Positions 49,401-60,218 of a stretch of 64,000 nucleotides of DNA are shown piece after piece. This DNA comes from Tubiluchus corallicola (lineage: Eukaryota; Priapulida; Priapulimorpha; Priapulimorphida; Tubiluchidae), in assembly GCA_030141605.1 (NCBI GenBank), contig JAQGDQ010000092.1, positions 554,001 through 618,000 of the forward strand. Reading direction: 5' to 3'. The notes under the pieces are model-generated. The model worked only from the letters and a program-made list of their open reading frames with translations. It searched no databases and was not told the origin of the DNA. Each line of letters starts with the position of its first letter. Position 1 is the stretch's first letter. The translations under genes were made by a program, and so were the position numbers.

Positions 49401-52400
49401 ATACTTTTTTACTGTTATTACTGTCCATGGCCAAACATTTTGAAAGGCCAAAGTGCAACTTTTATAATTCCTTCTAATAAATCTGTCAGATAAAAATGAT
49501 GCCCTGCAACTTCTCACTCAGCTAGACAAGTCTGTTAATTTAGACTCAAAATTAGTTTAGTACAGAGAATTTTTTTTACCAAATGCCTTGTGTAGTATGA
49601 AAAAAACTGCAGATAGGTTTCACCTCTTCTCTCTGCTGATGTTTTCTAATCAATTTTTTTATTTTTAATTTTTCTAGCAATATGCGGCAAATGAATGTGA
49701 AGAAGCCATGTTAACGAATTATATAAATAGTTTCACTACCGGTTCACTGCCAGCTCATAAAGATGGATCTCGACATTGGATTAAAGACAAAGGACCCATC
49801 GTTGAAACGTAAATTTTACTGTACACAAAGAGTAGTTAAGTTGGAGATCCAAAGATGCCAGATACATTGTTCATTAGTAATTAATATTTTCAAAACCCCA
49901 AAAAGTTCTTCCATTTTTGGTATTAAAATCTGAATTGCATTTGAAAATTTAGGAATGGTATATTAAAGTGCATTGATTTATCCTTGTTGACTTAAAATCT
50001 ATACTAATGATAGTAGTAGTAGCAGTAGTAGTAGTGATTTTATTTACACAGTAAATAAATCATTACAATGAATTTTGCCAAGAAGCCCTCTAAAAACAAT
50101 CAGCGGACGAACCAAAGGGCACCTGTGATAATTATATCTAAATCGATAACATTGGCAATTATCGGTTCACTTTTAAAATCATATGAGCATATTTACACAT
50201 GGACATACTGTTATTGCAATTGTCAAAAAAGCTTATTAAATTGGTAAAGTTCAAATCTTTATAAATGTTTTTCTTATTTCCTCTATTTTTGCACTGTCAC
50301 ACACAACATGGTTTTCAATTTGCACAGTTTGATACAGTTTTCGGCTTGTATTGAACTTTGTTGCTTAACGTGTCTAGTTGACTAATTTGTAGTGAGGTTT
50401 AGGGCTGCCAAGTTTATTAAATTTAGTAAACGTTTACATGACAGCTACTAAACGAAACGATTCCATTTACATGCTGTAGCTATTTGTGTACTGTAAAACA
50501 TGAAATTAATGTCTACTGGAAATGTCTGCGAATTTTACGTGGACGGCCTTGATGCAATAATTTCCAGGCACATAAATTACACTAGTGATGAAGGTGCTGG
50601 CAAATGTGCAAATGCTTGTTTAGCACTGCTAAATTCAGACAACATTATTAACATAATCGCATTGCTAGTAATGTGTCTTACTGTACGGGTGCTCACCAAA
50701 CCAATGATTATGAAATGAAGACATAAATTTCCATTAATTTTTTTCCTGATAATTTGTTTAGAATCATGTATCCCAAAAATATAACTTCACAAAGAAGGCT
50801 TTGAAACCCAAATCCGATAAATTCGACTCGTATTTTTTACTATGACATGACAGTACTATACAAAGATGTGTTCTTTGGGCATGAACAATACCGCCTCACG
50901 CAATATCGCCTTTTATCATGCAGTATATTGGCTTTTTTTATCTGTATGATCCAGCTTCGAATACAATGTCTAGACTGATTAATTAATCACTGCTGCTAGA
51001 CGATTCACTAATTACTGCTGCGAGACAAAACTGTTTACATTGATATTTTGACATGGCATTCCAATCTAACATTTTGATGACCTGACATTGTAAATTTACT
51101 TCTAAATATTGGCAGTGATTTAAGTGTTGTATAATACGAGCTTGTATTCGCTTTTTTAAGCCATAAACGTATGCTGTAATATCTAACTATTTATTACAAC
51201 TGGAAAGGTTTAGGAAGGAATTTTAATGAAAAGTTCTGTGCTCTTAGCATGTTCATATTTAGTATCTTTTATAGATAATAAAAATGCATTATAAATTTGT
51301 AGATTTAAAAAAAATTGTTAGACTTTAATGTCAACTTTTTTTGTTCACTAAATTTAGACGGTATTACCGTCTGGTTATCAACAAAATGAAATGTCGCTAA
51401 AGATCACAAGGAAAGGCGATTTGCATAAAAGCTTGACAAAGAAGGAGAAAATTTGTCTAAAAACTGTCGTAAAATTGTCCACATTTAACCATTGCTGTAT
51501 TTTTCCAGGTACATTGGATTCATTGAATCGTATCGAGATCCAGTTGGTGTTCGTGGAGAATTTGAAGGTTAGTTTTAGCTTAATTAACTCATTTAAATAG
51601 CCTTTTAGGGTTCTTCGCTTTAGAAGTGATACGATAACTCACACCGATTTTGCTTGTGTTTTGTAGCTGCATTTGGCAAAATGTATGACGCTTACATTAG
51701 TGCTATGGTGCCTGAACATTTCAGTTACTTTAACAAAGTCACTCAAAGTTTGCGAGTTCCATTCTGGTGTGGAGAGTCAGAACCAGGGCCGGATTGTGGC
51801 TTTTAGGGGCCCCTAGGCTAATGAAATTATGGGGCCTCCTCAGATGGAGTCACCCTCTAACTCGCCCACAACAGTCTTGAATAATTTTTGTGCGTGATAC
51901 ATTTTACTGATAGTTACCTAGCTTGAAGTAAACTTCTTTAAATGCACTAGAATAGCTATTTTTCATTTGTCAATAAAAACATTCTTTAAGAAATACCACT
52001 GTTTTACTATTAATTGCAAACCAAATTAGTAACATATTTCAGCATAGTGAAAAAGAGATTTAAGGGGTCCTAGGCTACAGCCTATAATAGCCTATGGGAT
52101 AATCCGGCCCTGGTCAGAACAAAGACCGAATACCGATCAATCACTAGTTGTAATTTTTTTGCAGATTTGTTGATCTGATCAAAATAGATCAAGAAATAAA
52201 TTTGTACTATTGACAGAGTCTACAAATTCTTAGTAGCAAGAAAAGTATTAATTGGTGAAAATGTTCCACGACAATTCATTTCTTGTTCCTTTTCATTACT
52301 GTTAGTGACTATTAAAATTAGTATTTGTATGTTTTTTGTCACGTTGGCAGTTTTTGCATACATATACATTGCAGATGTCTAATCAAATTATTGATGATGA

Positions 52401-55400
52401 ATGAAGCCAAAATGAAGTGTGAAGTGAAATACCACATTTCATAAATAACATCTTTTATCATACTGACTAAGAATTTTTTAGCAGTAATTAAATTCGTTTT
52501 GGTCGAAGCATGTTCTATATTAAATTTTGTAGATATAAGGCCAGGTATAGGTGCCGATCAGTCAAATGTGTTTTCTAATCGATCTTAGGTTTTTCTTCCG
52601 ATACTGTTCGGTCACCGGTCACCAATACTTGATCGGATTGGTACACCGCTAGTCAAACTAACATTGTCACGTTACTTTTGAAAAATATTAAGTGTGAGAT
52701 GGCTTGTTTGGAACATTATCTAACAATGGCATGCTAATTTAAACCAGTTTTGGATGGCTTATTGTGTGTGAAACTACGCATGTACATCCAACTTGCTTCA
52801 AAATTTACCTAATATAGAATTTCCTTCTTTTAGGCTTTGTTGCCATTGTGAATAAGAAAATGAGCCAGAAGTTTCAGATGCTTGTGGAATTAGCAGAAAC
52901 GTTTCTAAAGCGGCTGCCGTGGGGAATGGATTACGAGAAGGATAAATTTCTGAAGCCGGATTTCACATCTCTAGACATTCTGGCATTTGCGGGTAGTGGC
53001 GTTCCAGCAGGAATCAATATACCCAACTGTATGTATAAAATTCATATTACCATGTTTCGGAATTATTGCCGTTGATATTGTTGTTGAATAAAAATTTGGA
53101 ATTAACTTGGCATTATGCAAAAGTTCTTAAATGACTTCAAAGCTTCACAAAACATCAAATATAAAATAACAACTATGGTTAGGGATGCATTATTTTCCAG
53201 CTGACTTAGGCAAAAAATGGATCAAATTAAATCCATGATCTGATGACATGTTAGAATCTATGACCAGTGTCGAGAACAATGCCAGTATGCCGCTTCTCGT
53301 GTAAAAGTGTTTATTTGTGGTTACTTGGATCTGCTCTTGCAAACCTGTTTCATAGTATACATTTAACTCTATGTCAACTAGTTTACATAGCATGTGTAAT
53401 CACTTGCATATAGGCTTCTTTCTCAGAAGGTATACATAGTTTTAATCTTGCCAAGATTTTTCTAGCTAACTTTGGGTGTCATACTATGACATTATGACAT
53501 TCTGCCCCTCCTCTTGGTATGTAGGCATTATATTTGTATTTTGTAGTGTTTATGTAAACTGTTTCACTCGTGCTCATTTTGATTTAGTCGTTAGCTTAAT
53601 GTAGCCAATGGCTGATACGTAGCATTTAGCTCTATTTTTCTCTGCTTAAAACATAGCATTTAGCTGTATTTATTCGCGTCACCATTATCATGTAATCATT
53701 GTAAATATCACTTGTTAAATATTCATGTAATGTTAAAATAACTATGCGCATATTTTAAATCTATCGTTCTTGTTTTCTTTAAATGGCATTACTACTCAGA
53801 ATTTTGATATTAACAAACTTTATTCTAATCATATATTTGCACCTCGCAAAATGTGGATTTGGACTTTAAAACACCAGGGTTTTTGGTCGCCCAATAATTT
53901 CTTTCCTCCCTTTCCTAAAATTTCAACAATATTTACAAAAAACAAAAACCTAATCCGCTTTCGCTACAAACCGCTTTGAGGTCAGTTTACTTTTAAACTC
54001 CTTTGAGCATTGTCGTTTTACTTTTTGGAATTAAGCTTTTGACTGGTTGAGTATCATGCAACATGCTTGTAATTTCTTTTTAATATTCTAGTCAAAAAAC
54101 CACATCTGTTTGTCTTTTCTTGTATTATTTAAATCAATGATATCTTCTATTTTAATTACACATAAATTTTTATTAGTATGATTACATTCCTATTGTCAGA
54201 TGATGACATTCGTCAAAATGAGGGATTCAAGAATGTGTCTCTAGGCAACGTGCTTAATGCTGGCTATAAGGAAGATACAATCACGTTCCTTAGTGAACAA
54301 GATAAAGTAAGATTTATATTTTTTTAGTTGCAGTTTTGTTTAACACTAAAATGTGAAGAGTGCTTCAAATGTGAAAATGAAATACACTTAGTGTAGGGCA
54401 CAGGAAATCAGACATTTTGTTCTATCAGGACGCTTGTTTTCTGTAAGTGGTTATGCTTAAACAAGTATCCTAGCCTCTTATTTAAATTACCTTTGTTTGC
54501 TAAAATTACTTTTTGTAATCTTTTTTTAAAATTATTACAATCCCAAACAAATTTCATAGCATGCACTTTTGCTCATGCTATGTATGAAGAGCATGTATGA
54601 AACTTGTTTCGGATTGTAATAATTTTAAGAAATAATTACCAAACATTTTTGTAATTGCTGGTTAGCTAGCGAAATATAATTGAATTTTTGTAATGCTCAC
54701 AGAGCAATTAAAATTGTAAGTTTTTATATTTGTGTAAAACTACAGTTGAGCTACATTGTATAGAAGATTGAAATTCGTAATAACTTACTATAGTGAATGT
54801 TTGTGATGTTACGATTTGCTTCATCGTTGTAATAAACCTGTAGATAATGCATGAATTTTAATGTCGTTATAGTTTCTGTGCATATTCATTCACCTTTTTA
54901 AATTGATGTCATTAATCTTTTCTTTGCATGTCTTTTGGAAGCTATCTTACTGTGTAAAATGCAAAATTGTTGTTAACACCAATATTTATAGGGTAAATGT
55001 AAAATTGTTGTTTTTGTTTGATGTTGATTTTTCACATAACTTTGTCTGCTTATTTATGTGCTTTTTTGCAGGAATTATATAAGAACTTCCGGATTCCAGC
55101 ATTTGAGGTACAGGTGGGATTGCATGAGCTCCTTGGTCATGGAAGCGGAAAGCTCTTTCAAGCTGACAAGGCAGGGAAACTGAATTTTGATGTTGATAAA
55201 ATCGCTAATCTTATCACAGGAGAGAAGGTATGCATGTGTAATTATCTTCACTAGTTTTCTTGATGGGGTATATATAATTAGGTTATGGGCTCAAAACCAG
55301 TATAGTGCTTTTACCATATTATCTTTTACTGCTGTTGTTTCGCTAGGAATATTGCCTGTCACTGTATGTATTATCATCGTTGTGTGTGTACTTGCAACGT

Positions 55401-58400
55401 ATTGATCATAATGCCAAAAAGTTTCAGTAATAATTTTCTTTTGAAGATAACATCTTGGTATAAACCAAATGAGACCTATGATTCAAAATTCACTGTGATA
55501 GGATCGTCGTTTGAAGAGTGTAGAGCAGAATGTGTCGGAATGTACTTATGCCTTTGGGATGATATATTGAAGTAAGATGCTTGGGTTTTTATCTTCATTT
55601 TGTCAATGAAAATTTTCAACGTATTTCTTCATTTGCATTCATATTTATATATATATATGTAGCAATTTGATCTCACGAATTTGTATTATTGCCTATGTGT
55701 TTGCAATGTATTTTTCTTTGTTTATACACTTGCAACGTACTGAAAGCCCAAATCCAGCACTCAGCAGCATAATCTGCTTATTATGTATGCTGTTATCCAA
55801 TTACAAGCCTATATACAAGCCAATAAATGGGGAATGAGGCCAGAAAAGAGACCAACATTTATGGACCAGACATCAGATTTAATGTGTCTACTTTAGCACA
55901 ACTCTGTACCTACATATGCCTGTTTTCAAATTTCTTTTCCTATTTTTGCTACTTTGTTTACCCACTGATTGCTTGTGGTTTTTAAACTCAAGTGGATTGT
56001 TAAAAGTACATAAAGTTTATTTTACACTAGTCGTTTGTTTTTACATCACTAAAGTCAGCATGACATACAGGTGTTTTAATTTATTAACAGGGTATTTGGT
56101 CATGAAGGTCAGCAAGCTGAAGACGTTATATATGTAAATTGGTTGCTTATGGTTCGTGCGGGTTTACTCAGCTTGGAGTTTTATGCACCAAATACCAAGC
56201 AGTGGAAACAGGTTAGTCTCATGAAAATGGAACGTTTTTTGAAAGCTCCATGGTGTTCAGATTATGTTAACAGTACTGTGTGAATTTTGCTCCATTGAAA
56301 TTTTGCATTATGATTATAATACATTTTTCTACTTCTGATACAAAAAGGAAGCTTAAAATTTTGAAAATATCTAGTACGATGATGTGATTTTGTGCACAAT
56401 TTAATGTAATTATTTAGATTTATTTTTTACTGCTTCACTGAAGTCAGTGTGTTACTTCATATGTGCTATTTAAAAGTAACTCATAATGATTCCATTTAAC
56501 TGACTTAATTTTGCAATTTTTCCTATTGACTTAACTCAACATTTAAGAATGTCTGCCAGAAGTAACAACATGTCTAAAAATAGCAATAATTAACTAAGAA
56601 TAGCAAAATCTTCTTGAATCTCATGCAGTTATTTCTTTATTATTAACCGTTATTCTCCGCTAACATTTGTCTTAATAACTCCAAAGCTAGGGTCACGAAG
56701 CTCACAGAGAAAGTGGGCAGCCCTGGGCGGGAGAAGGACAGCAGTATGGTCAAAAGGTGAAGGGCAGTGGGCATCGGCTAGTTTTTACTATTGTAATTAA
56801 ACTTCTTAGGGCTTTAAGTTTTTTCAAATTATTTTCACAAATATTTAGATACTGTGCAGTAGATATGCACAAGGAGTTTTAAAAGGCCAATGTCTGAAGA
56901 GGAGAGAAAATGCAAAATCATGTGTGCCCACTTTTGGGGTGACCTTTGAGACGCTTGAAAATTAAGGACCCAAAACTCACTGGGCGCACTCCCTAGACAA
57001 ACTGAACTTTGTAAACATATTACCTGACACTGTAGGTTCAAAAGTAACAGAATGCGCGGATTTTCATTTATTGTTCGTTATGTTCTATCCATTCTTATAG
57101 TTATGAGCTAGGACCACAATTTTGGGTATGCTGCTAGATTGGATTGTGAACTTGTACATGGCTAAATATAGGACATGTGCACACGGAAAAATTTTTGGGG
57201 GGACAGGAGCACCTTAAGTATTGAGTGACAGTAGCTTGTAGCGTATCAAAATGAAAGGTCTCAATGAGGCAAATCGATTGGTTATAGTTATGTCGAGAAC
57301 AGTTAACCTCTGATCCCATTAGGACAAAATAGGGATTGAGGAGACTAAAGATCAGATGAAAGGTCTCGATGAATCGAATGAAATACGTTGTCAGGATATT
57401 GTTGATCTTTCAATCTTAGGTCATGGGTTGAAAAGTTAGTTTCACTGTAAAATGCAGCTTTTAACTAAATCTTCAGTTTCTGACTACGTCAGAAATATTG
57501 TCAACTACTTATAATTTGTTTTTTGTGCGTGCAATTTAACCTGCAATGAATTGTTTTTTAGGCTCATATGCAAGCTAGATATGCCATATTACAAGTACTG
57601 CTTGCTGCTGGGAAAGAGTTGGTCACCATATCAAAGAGAATTGGTGAAGATGGTCAGCCAGATCTTTTAATGACCCTAGACAAAGATCAAATTCGGACTA
57701 TAGGAAAGGCTGCTATTGGCGACTTTTTACGAAAGATACAGGTATGTCTTCCTCATTCTTGCAGATTTGCTACAGAAACTGAAGAAGCTTTTTTATGTAG
57801 AAAATAGAAGACATTTTTTTGTAAGTGAAGAAAGTATGAGTGTTTTCATTGTCATCACCATTATTTTTGCCACTTTTGTCATTAGGAAACAGGAAAACAT
57901 TTCTAGGGTACAAGAGAGAAACTTTCTGTTACTTATTACCTAGAACTTGCACTTTAAAATATAATCATTTTGTTATAATTTTTCGATTTGATTTAGTATA
58001 AAATGCTTCGAATTTTCTCACAAATTAGTACTCTGTGTTTTTGTGAAAGGTTGCAAAAATGCATTGAGAAAAAACTAAAATAACTGCTTATTGGCAGTAT
58101 TTGCTGTGTTAGAATTTCTTAAGAAAAAAATAGAAGCAAAGAATTTTTTGCATTGCAATTCTTTCTATTGCTCACTTGGTTTTGGTGCTATGATTTATTA
58201 CAATTAGAAAAAGAGTAAGTCTTCTTGATTTGCAGCCTGCTTGCTTAACCAAGGAGCATTTTTTGCAACAACAATTTTTGTATTAAATATTGTACATAGA
58301 AAGACATATCCTGCTTTAGCTTTGGAGTCATAGCTGCACATTGAAAAGGAGTAACTATTTTACACAGAAACCAGAAAACTGGTATTCTGAAATGCCAAGA

Positions 58401-60218
58401 GTAATCATAAAGGTAAAGAGTAACGTTGTATGGAAAATTTCAATATTTTACAGGTGTATAAGTCCATGGGGGATGTGGAAAGTGCTAGAGCAATGTATGA
58501 CAAATATAGTGAAGTCAGTGATGACGGTTCTATTCCATTCCTGTCTTATAGAACTATAGTGATGGAGCGCAAGCAGCCTAGAAAAATGCTTGTTCAACCA
58601 AACACAGTAGTTGAAGGTAGTAATAGCGTTTTTTGTGTATTGTCTGTAAACTTTATATATTGTCTTGTAAACAGAATGCACAGTCAATTTTGAGGAGTCT
58701 TTTTTGACTCTATTAGCTAAGATTAAGTTATCACAACACTCGGTATTGCTTACAATTTAAAATTTAAGACTTTAGCTTGCCCCGTAGCAGCTTTACTAGT
58801 GGTCACACTCATTCACACCTGCTAACTGGGCTCATTGCTGTTAAAATTCAGCATCAAAGCACCCATTTTGACCACTCAGTTCAGCTACCCTCGCCCCTTT
58901 TTAATGAGCGTTAAGTAATAGCAATCACTACGTAAGCATGATCTCAATTTTGCTGTGTTAAAGAACAAGAAAAGAGTTCTGTAAACTAAGTTTCAGAAAA
59001 ATCAGATTTAAAATTTATATCATTTAGTGTCGATCTTTACCACCTTGATACTCACGTTAAGAGCAATTTCCATTTATTTGCATAGATTTTTAAATCTTGC
59101 GGAACTGTCACAGGCTCGCCATTGCATGACTAATGTACAATCGGCTTTAAATTTGTTGTATACTGGGTAGTACATATGGCTAGTTATTTAAACAAAGTTT
59201 ATCAAATTTTTGCGAATTAGAAATGTCCGACATAATAAGAGCACTAAAAAGTTTCTTTATGCACGTCACATGCATTGTAAATATGGTGTTGTTAAATATG
59301 CAAGGGTTAAAATATGACAAATATAAACAAGTGTGTTAATCTGCATGGCTTCGTGCTACATTTTGAGATTGGTCACTTTTCCTTTAAAAGAAAGTGAAAC
59401 CTTTCATTATGAAAATGATAAAATGTAACAAGTACTAGTAAGCGACAAACTAATTTCTACTTCTTATCAAAGCATTCTTTACATTAAAATTGTATATTGC
59501 AATTCGGACTGCTCATCTGTGCAGAAAAATACATTTTCTTCTGTGTCTCTCTCTTTTCTTTCTCTCTTTACTAAACAAGCAGTGTTTACTAGTAGAGTAG
59601 TACACATATATACAACACATTTTACCATTTGCGGGTTTCTTTACAAAGTGCAGGCCTTCTAACCAATATCAGAAAGTCAATAAATGTTACTAGCAAGAGT
59701 ACCAGACCCACTTTACATAGTTATGTAACTATTAGCAACATGCTTTGACTCCTAAGTTATTCATTGCATTTGCATGTACTTAAAGATTTGCTTGGCGCAT
59801 AGGTGATGTCATGTAATGGTGCCCCCGAGATAGTATTGCGGGAGTATTTAAAATGAAAACAAACAGGAATTTCTTTTAACACAAGTATCATGTATGCTTA
59901 AGATTGTTACTAAACTATATAAATCTTCAAGCTATTTTTTCTGAAGCTTAGTTTAAAAAACACTTTTCTTAGCCTTTAAATCACTGATAAGTTAAGCAAT
60001 TGCCAGAGGCCATGTCAAAGAAACTATACCATGCAGAGCTGTGTGTTACAGACAAATGAACATATTTTTATATAGGAAATGATGAAGCTGTAAAATTGAC
60101 AGAATATGAATCAAGTCCCGAGGGTCTCATCCAGTCATTTGCTGAGCGCTTTCCAAATGCTGACGTCGAAGAAGCAATTTTCTCACTGTGGGAGAAAGAT
60201 CACAGTCATTTTTCTTAG
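43255..60218 (+). CDS. DPP3: Dipeptidyl peptidase 3 (DPP III), 17 coding exons, 725 aa
   Basis: Zinc-dependent cytosolic aminopeptidase of family M49 that removes dipeptides from the N-terminus of short peptides. Exons: 43255-43404, 43985-44107, 45906-45995, 46664-46798, 47506-47580, 48246-48336, 48825-48958, 49678-49808, 51509-51567, 52834-53028, 54200-54306, 55072-55227, 55447-55571, 56091-56211, 57562-57741, 58454-58616, 60076-60218. All junctions are GT-AG and in phase. The start reads [20 protein letters not shown], matching the family N-terminus. The zinc motif HELLGH is at residues 448-453 and the third-ligand motif EECRAE at 505-510, close to the human positions; length is near human DPP3 (737 aa). 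No break or missing catalytic residue was seen, so it appears functional. A polyadenylation signal may be ATTAAA at 60342 or AATAAA at 60759. Confidence 0.96.
43985..44107 (+). CDS. DPP3: DPP3 exon 2
   Basis: Acceptor acattttag/ACA, donor TGGAAG/GTAGAA, phase 0. Encodes [20 protein letters not shown] and a less conserved helix ending GFTEDEWK. Confidence 0.93.
44500..44910 (-). mobile_element. LINE C-terminal remnant in DPP3 intron 2
   Basis: On the minus strand about 44715-44589 reads [20 protein letters not shown], then [14 protein letters not shown] and a stop. GPRLWNxx..IKxSxSxxxFK is the typical end of LINE reverse-transcriptase proteins, comparable to GPVLWNRL in the element at 40 kb. 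Upstream sequence is too decayed to read. Confidence 0.7.
45906..45995 (+). CDS. DPP3: DPP3 exon 3
   Basis: Acceptor ttttgcag/GCT, donor CCTCAG/GTATTA, 30 codons, phase 0. Encodes [20 protein letters not shown] and [10 protein letters not shown], one of the most conserved DPP3 blocks. Confidence 0.95.
46664..46798 (+). CDS. DPP3: DPP3 exon 4
   Basis: Acceptor gatttctag/GAA, donor GAAAAT/GTAAGT, 45 codons, phase 0. Encodes [31 protein letters not shown] and ending LGLGEN. Confidence 0.92.
47207..47346. repeat. Diverged tandem duplication, 70-bp period, in DPP3 intron 4
   Basis: CTATTG.TAATATG, ATATTGGTTAATCAG and TTTTACTTGTTTT recur in the same order at 47207-47276 and 47277-47346. Confidence 0.85.
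47506..47580 (+). CDS. DPP3: DPP3 exon 5
   Basis: Acceptor tcttttag/GGC, donor GATAAG/GTGATA, 25 codons, phase 0. Encodes [17 protein letters not shown] and AQKFMDDK, corresponding to ITTYFSGNCTMEDAKLAQ in human. Confidence 0.94.
48246..48336 (+). CDS. DPP3: DPP3 exon 6
   Basis: Acceptor ttttttgtag/GGT, donor CGCTGG/GTAAGC, phase 0 to 1. Encodes [18 protein letters not shown] and [10 protein letters not shown]. Confidence 0.93.
48825..48958 (+). CDS. DPP3: DPP3 exon 7
   Basis: Acceptor chosen as atgttttgaag/AT because exon 6 leaves phase 1 and the nearer TAG at 48808 would give an in-frame TGA. Donor GCTAAG/GTAAAT. Encodes [28 protein letters not shown] and YLQKAK. The family motif VTRGDY is intact. 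Confidence 0.88.
49678..49808 (+). CDS. DPP3: DPP3 exon 8
   Basis: Acceptor atttttctag/CAA, donor GAAAC/GTAAAT, phase 0 to 2. Encodes [39 protein letters not shown] and VE. Confidence 0.93.
50008..50075 (-). mobile_element. Possible LINE 3' tail in DPP3 intron 8
   Basis: (TAG)n-like repeat followed by TGATTTTATTTACACAGTAA. Read on the minus strand it looks like a non-LTR 3' end with a short tandem tail. No coding part recognised. Confidence 0.3.
51509..51567 (+). CDS. DPP3: DPP3 exon 9
   Basis: Acceptor tttttccag/GTAC, donor GAAG/GTTAGT, phase 2 to 1. Encodes [20 protein letters not shown], near-identical to the family block. Confidence 0.95.
51667..51783 (+). pseudogene. Exon-like remnant in DPP3 intron 9
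   Basis: Strong acceptor tgttttgtag/CT, in the right phase after exon 9, opens about 39 codons ([29 protein letters not shown]) before running into a hAT MITE, where a stop follows. No such segment exists in human DPP3 and the peptide is not recognised. It may be a disrupted or poison cassette exon, or chance. Confidence 0.35.
51784..52112. mobile_element. hAT-type MITE, 329 bp, in DPP3 intron 9
   Basis: Terminal inverted repeats CAGGGCCGGATT at both ends, flanked by a perfect 8-bp direct repeat GTCAGAAC (51776-51783 and 52113-52120). The interior is non-coding. TIR start CAGGG and 8-bp duplication are diagnostic of hAT. Confidence 0.92.
52535..52665. mobile_element. Possible small MITE remnant
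   Basis: Left AGGTGCCGATCAGTC and right GATCGGATTGGTACACCGCT are imperfect inverted repeats around a CGGTCACCGGTCACC palindromic core. No clear target duplication. Confidence 0.35.
52834..53028 (+). CDS. DPP3: DPP3 exon 10
   Basis: Acceptor ttcttttag/GC, donor CCCAACT/GTATGT, phase 1 to 1. Encodes [37 protein letters not shown] and [14 protein letters not shown]. Confidence 0.95.
54200..54306 (+). CDS. DPP3: DPP3 exon 11
   Basis: Acceptor tattgtcag/AT, donor GATAAA/GTAAGA, phase 1 to 0. Encodes [19 protein letters not shown] and ITFLSEQDK. Confidence 0.95.
55072..55227 (+). CDS. DPP3: DPP3 exon 12 (HELLGH zinc motif)
   Basis: Acceptor cttttttgcag/GAA, donor GAGAAG/GTATGC, 52 codons, phase 0. 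Encodes [25 protein letters not shown] is the M49 zinc-binding motif (two His ligands and the catalytic Glu); it is intact. Confidence 0.97.
55447..55571 (+). CDS. DPP3: DPP3 exon 13 (EECRAE motif)
   Basis: Acceptor ttcttttgaag/ATA, donor TTGAA/GTAAGA, phase 0 to 2. Encodes [20 protein letters not shown], then EECRAE (third zinc ligand Glu) and [13 protein letters not shown]. Confidence 0.96.
56091..56211 (+). CDS. DPP3: DPP3 exon 14
   Basis: Acceptor ttattaacag/G, donor AAACAG/GTTAGT, phase 2 to 0. Encodes [20 protein letters not shown] and [13 protein letters not shown]. Confidence 0.95.
57562..57741 (+). CDS. DPP3: DPP3 exon 15
   Basis: Acceptor gttttttag/GCT, donor ATACAG/GTATGT, 60 codons, phase 0. 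Encodes [39 protein letters not shown] and GDFLRKIQ. Confidence 0.95.
58454..58616 (+). CDS. DPP3: DPP3 exon 16
   Basis: Acceptor tattttacag/GTG, donor TTGAAG/GTAGTA, phase 0 to 1. Encodes [20 protein letters not shown] and [12 protein letters not shown]. Confidence 0.94.
60076..60218 (+). CDS. DPP3: DPP3 exon 17 (terminal)
   Basis: Acceptor tttttatatag/GA, stop TAG at 60216-60218. Encodes [26 protein letters not shown] and ending HSHFS. The tail is shorter than in human, which is a variable region. Confidence 0.93.

Noticed and set aside
56690-57030. GC-richer patch in DPP3 intron 14 that might hide an exon
   Set aside because: Exons 14 and 15 already join in phase with continuous family similarity, so no coding sequence is missing.
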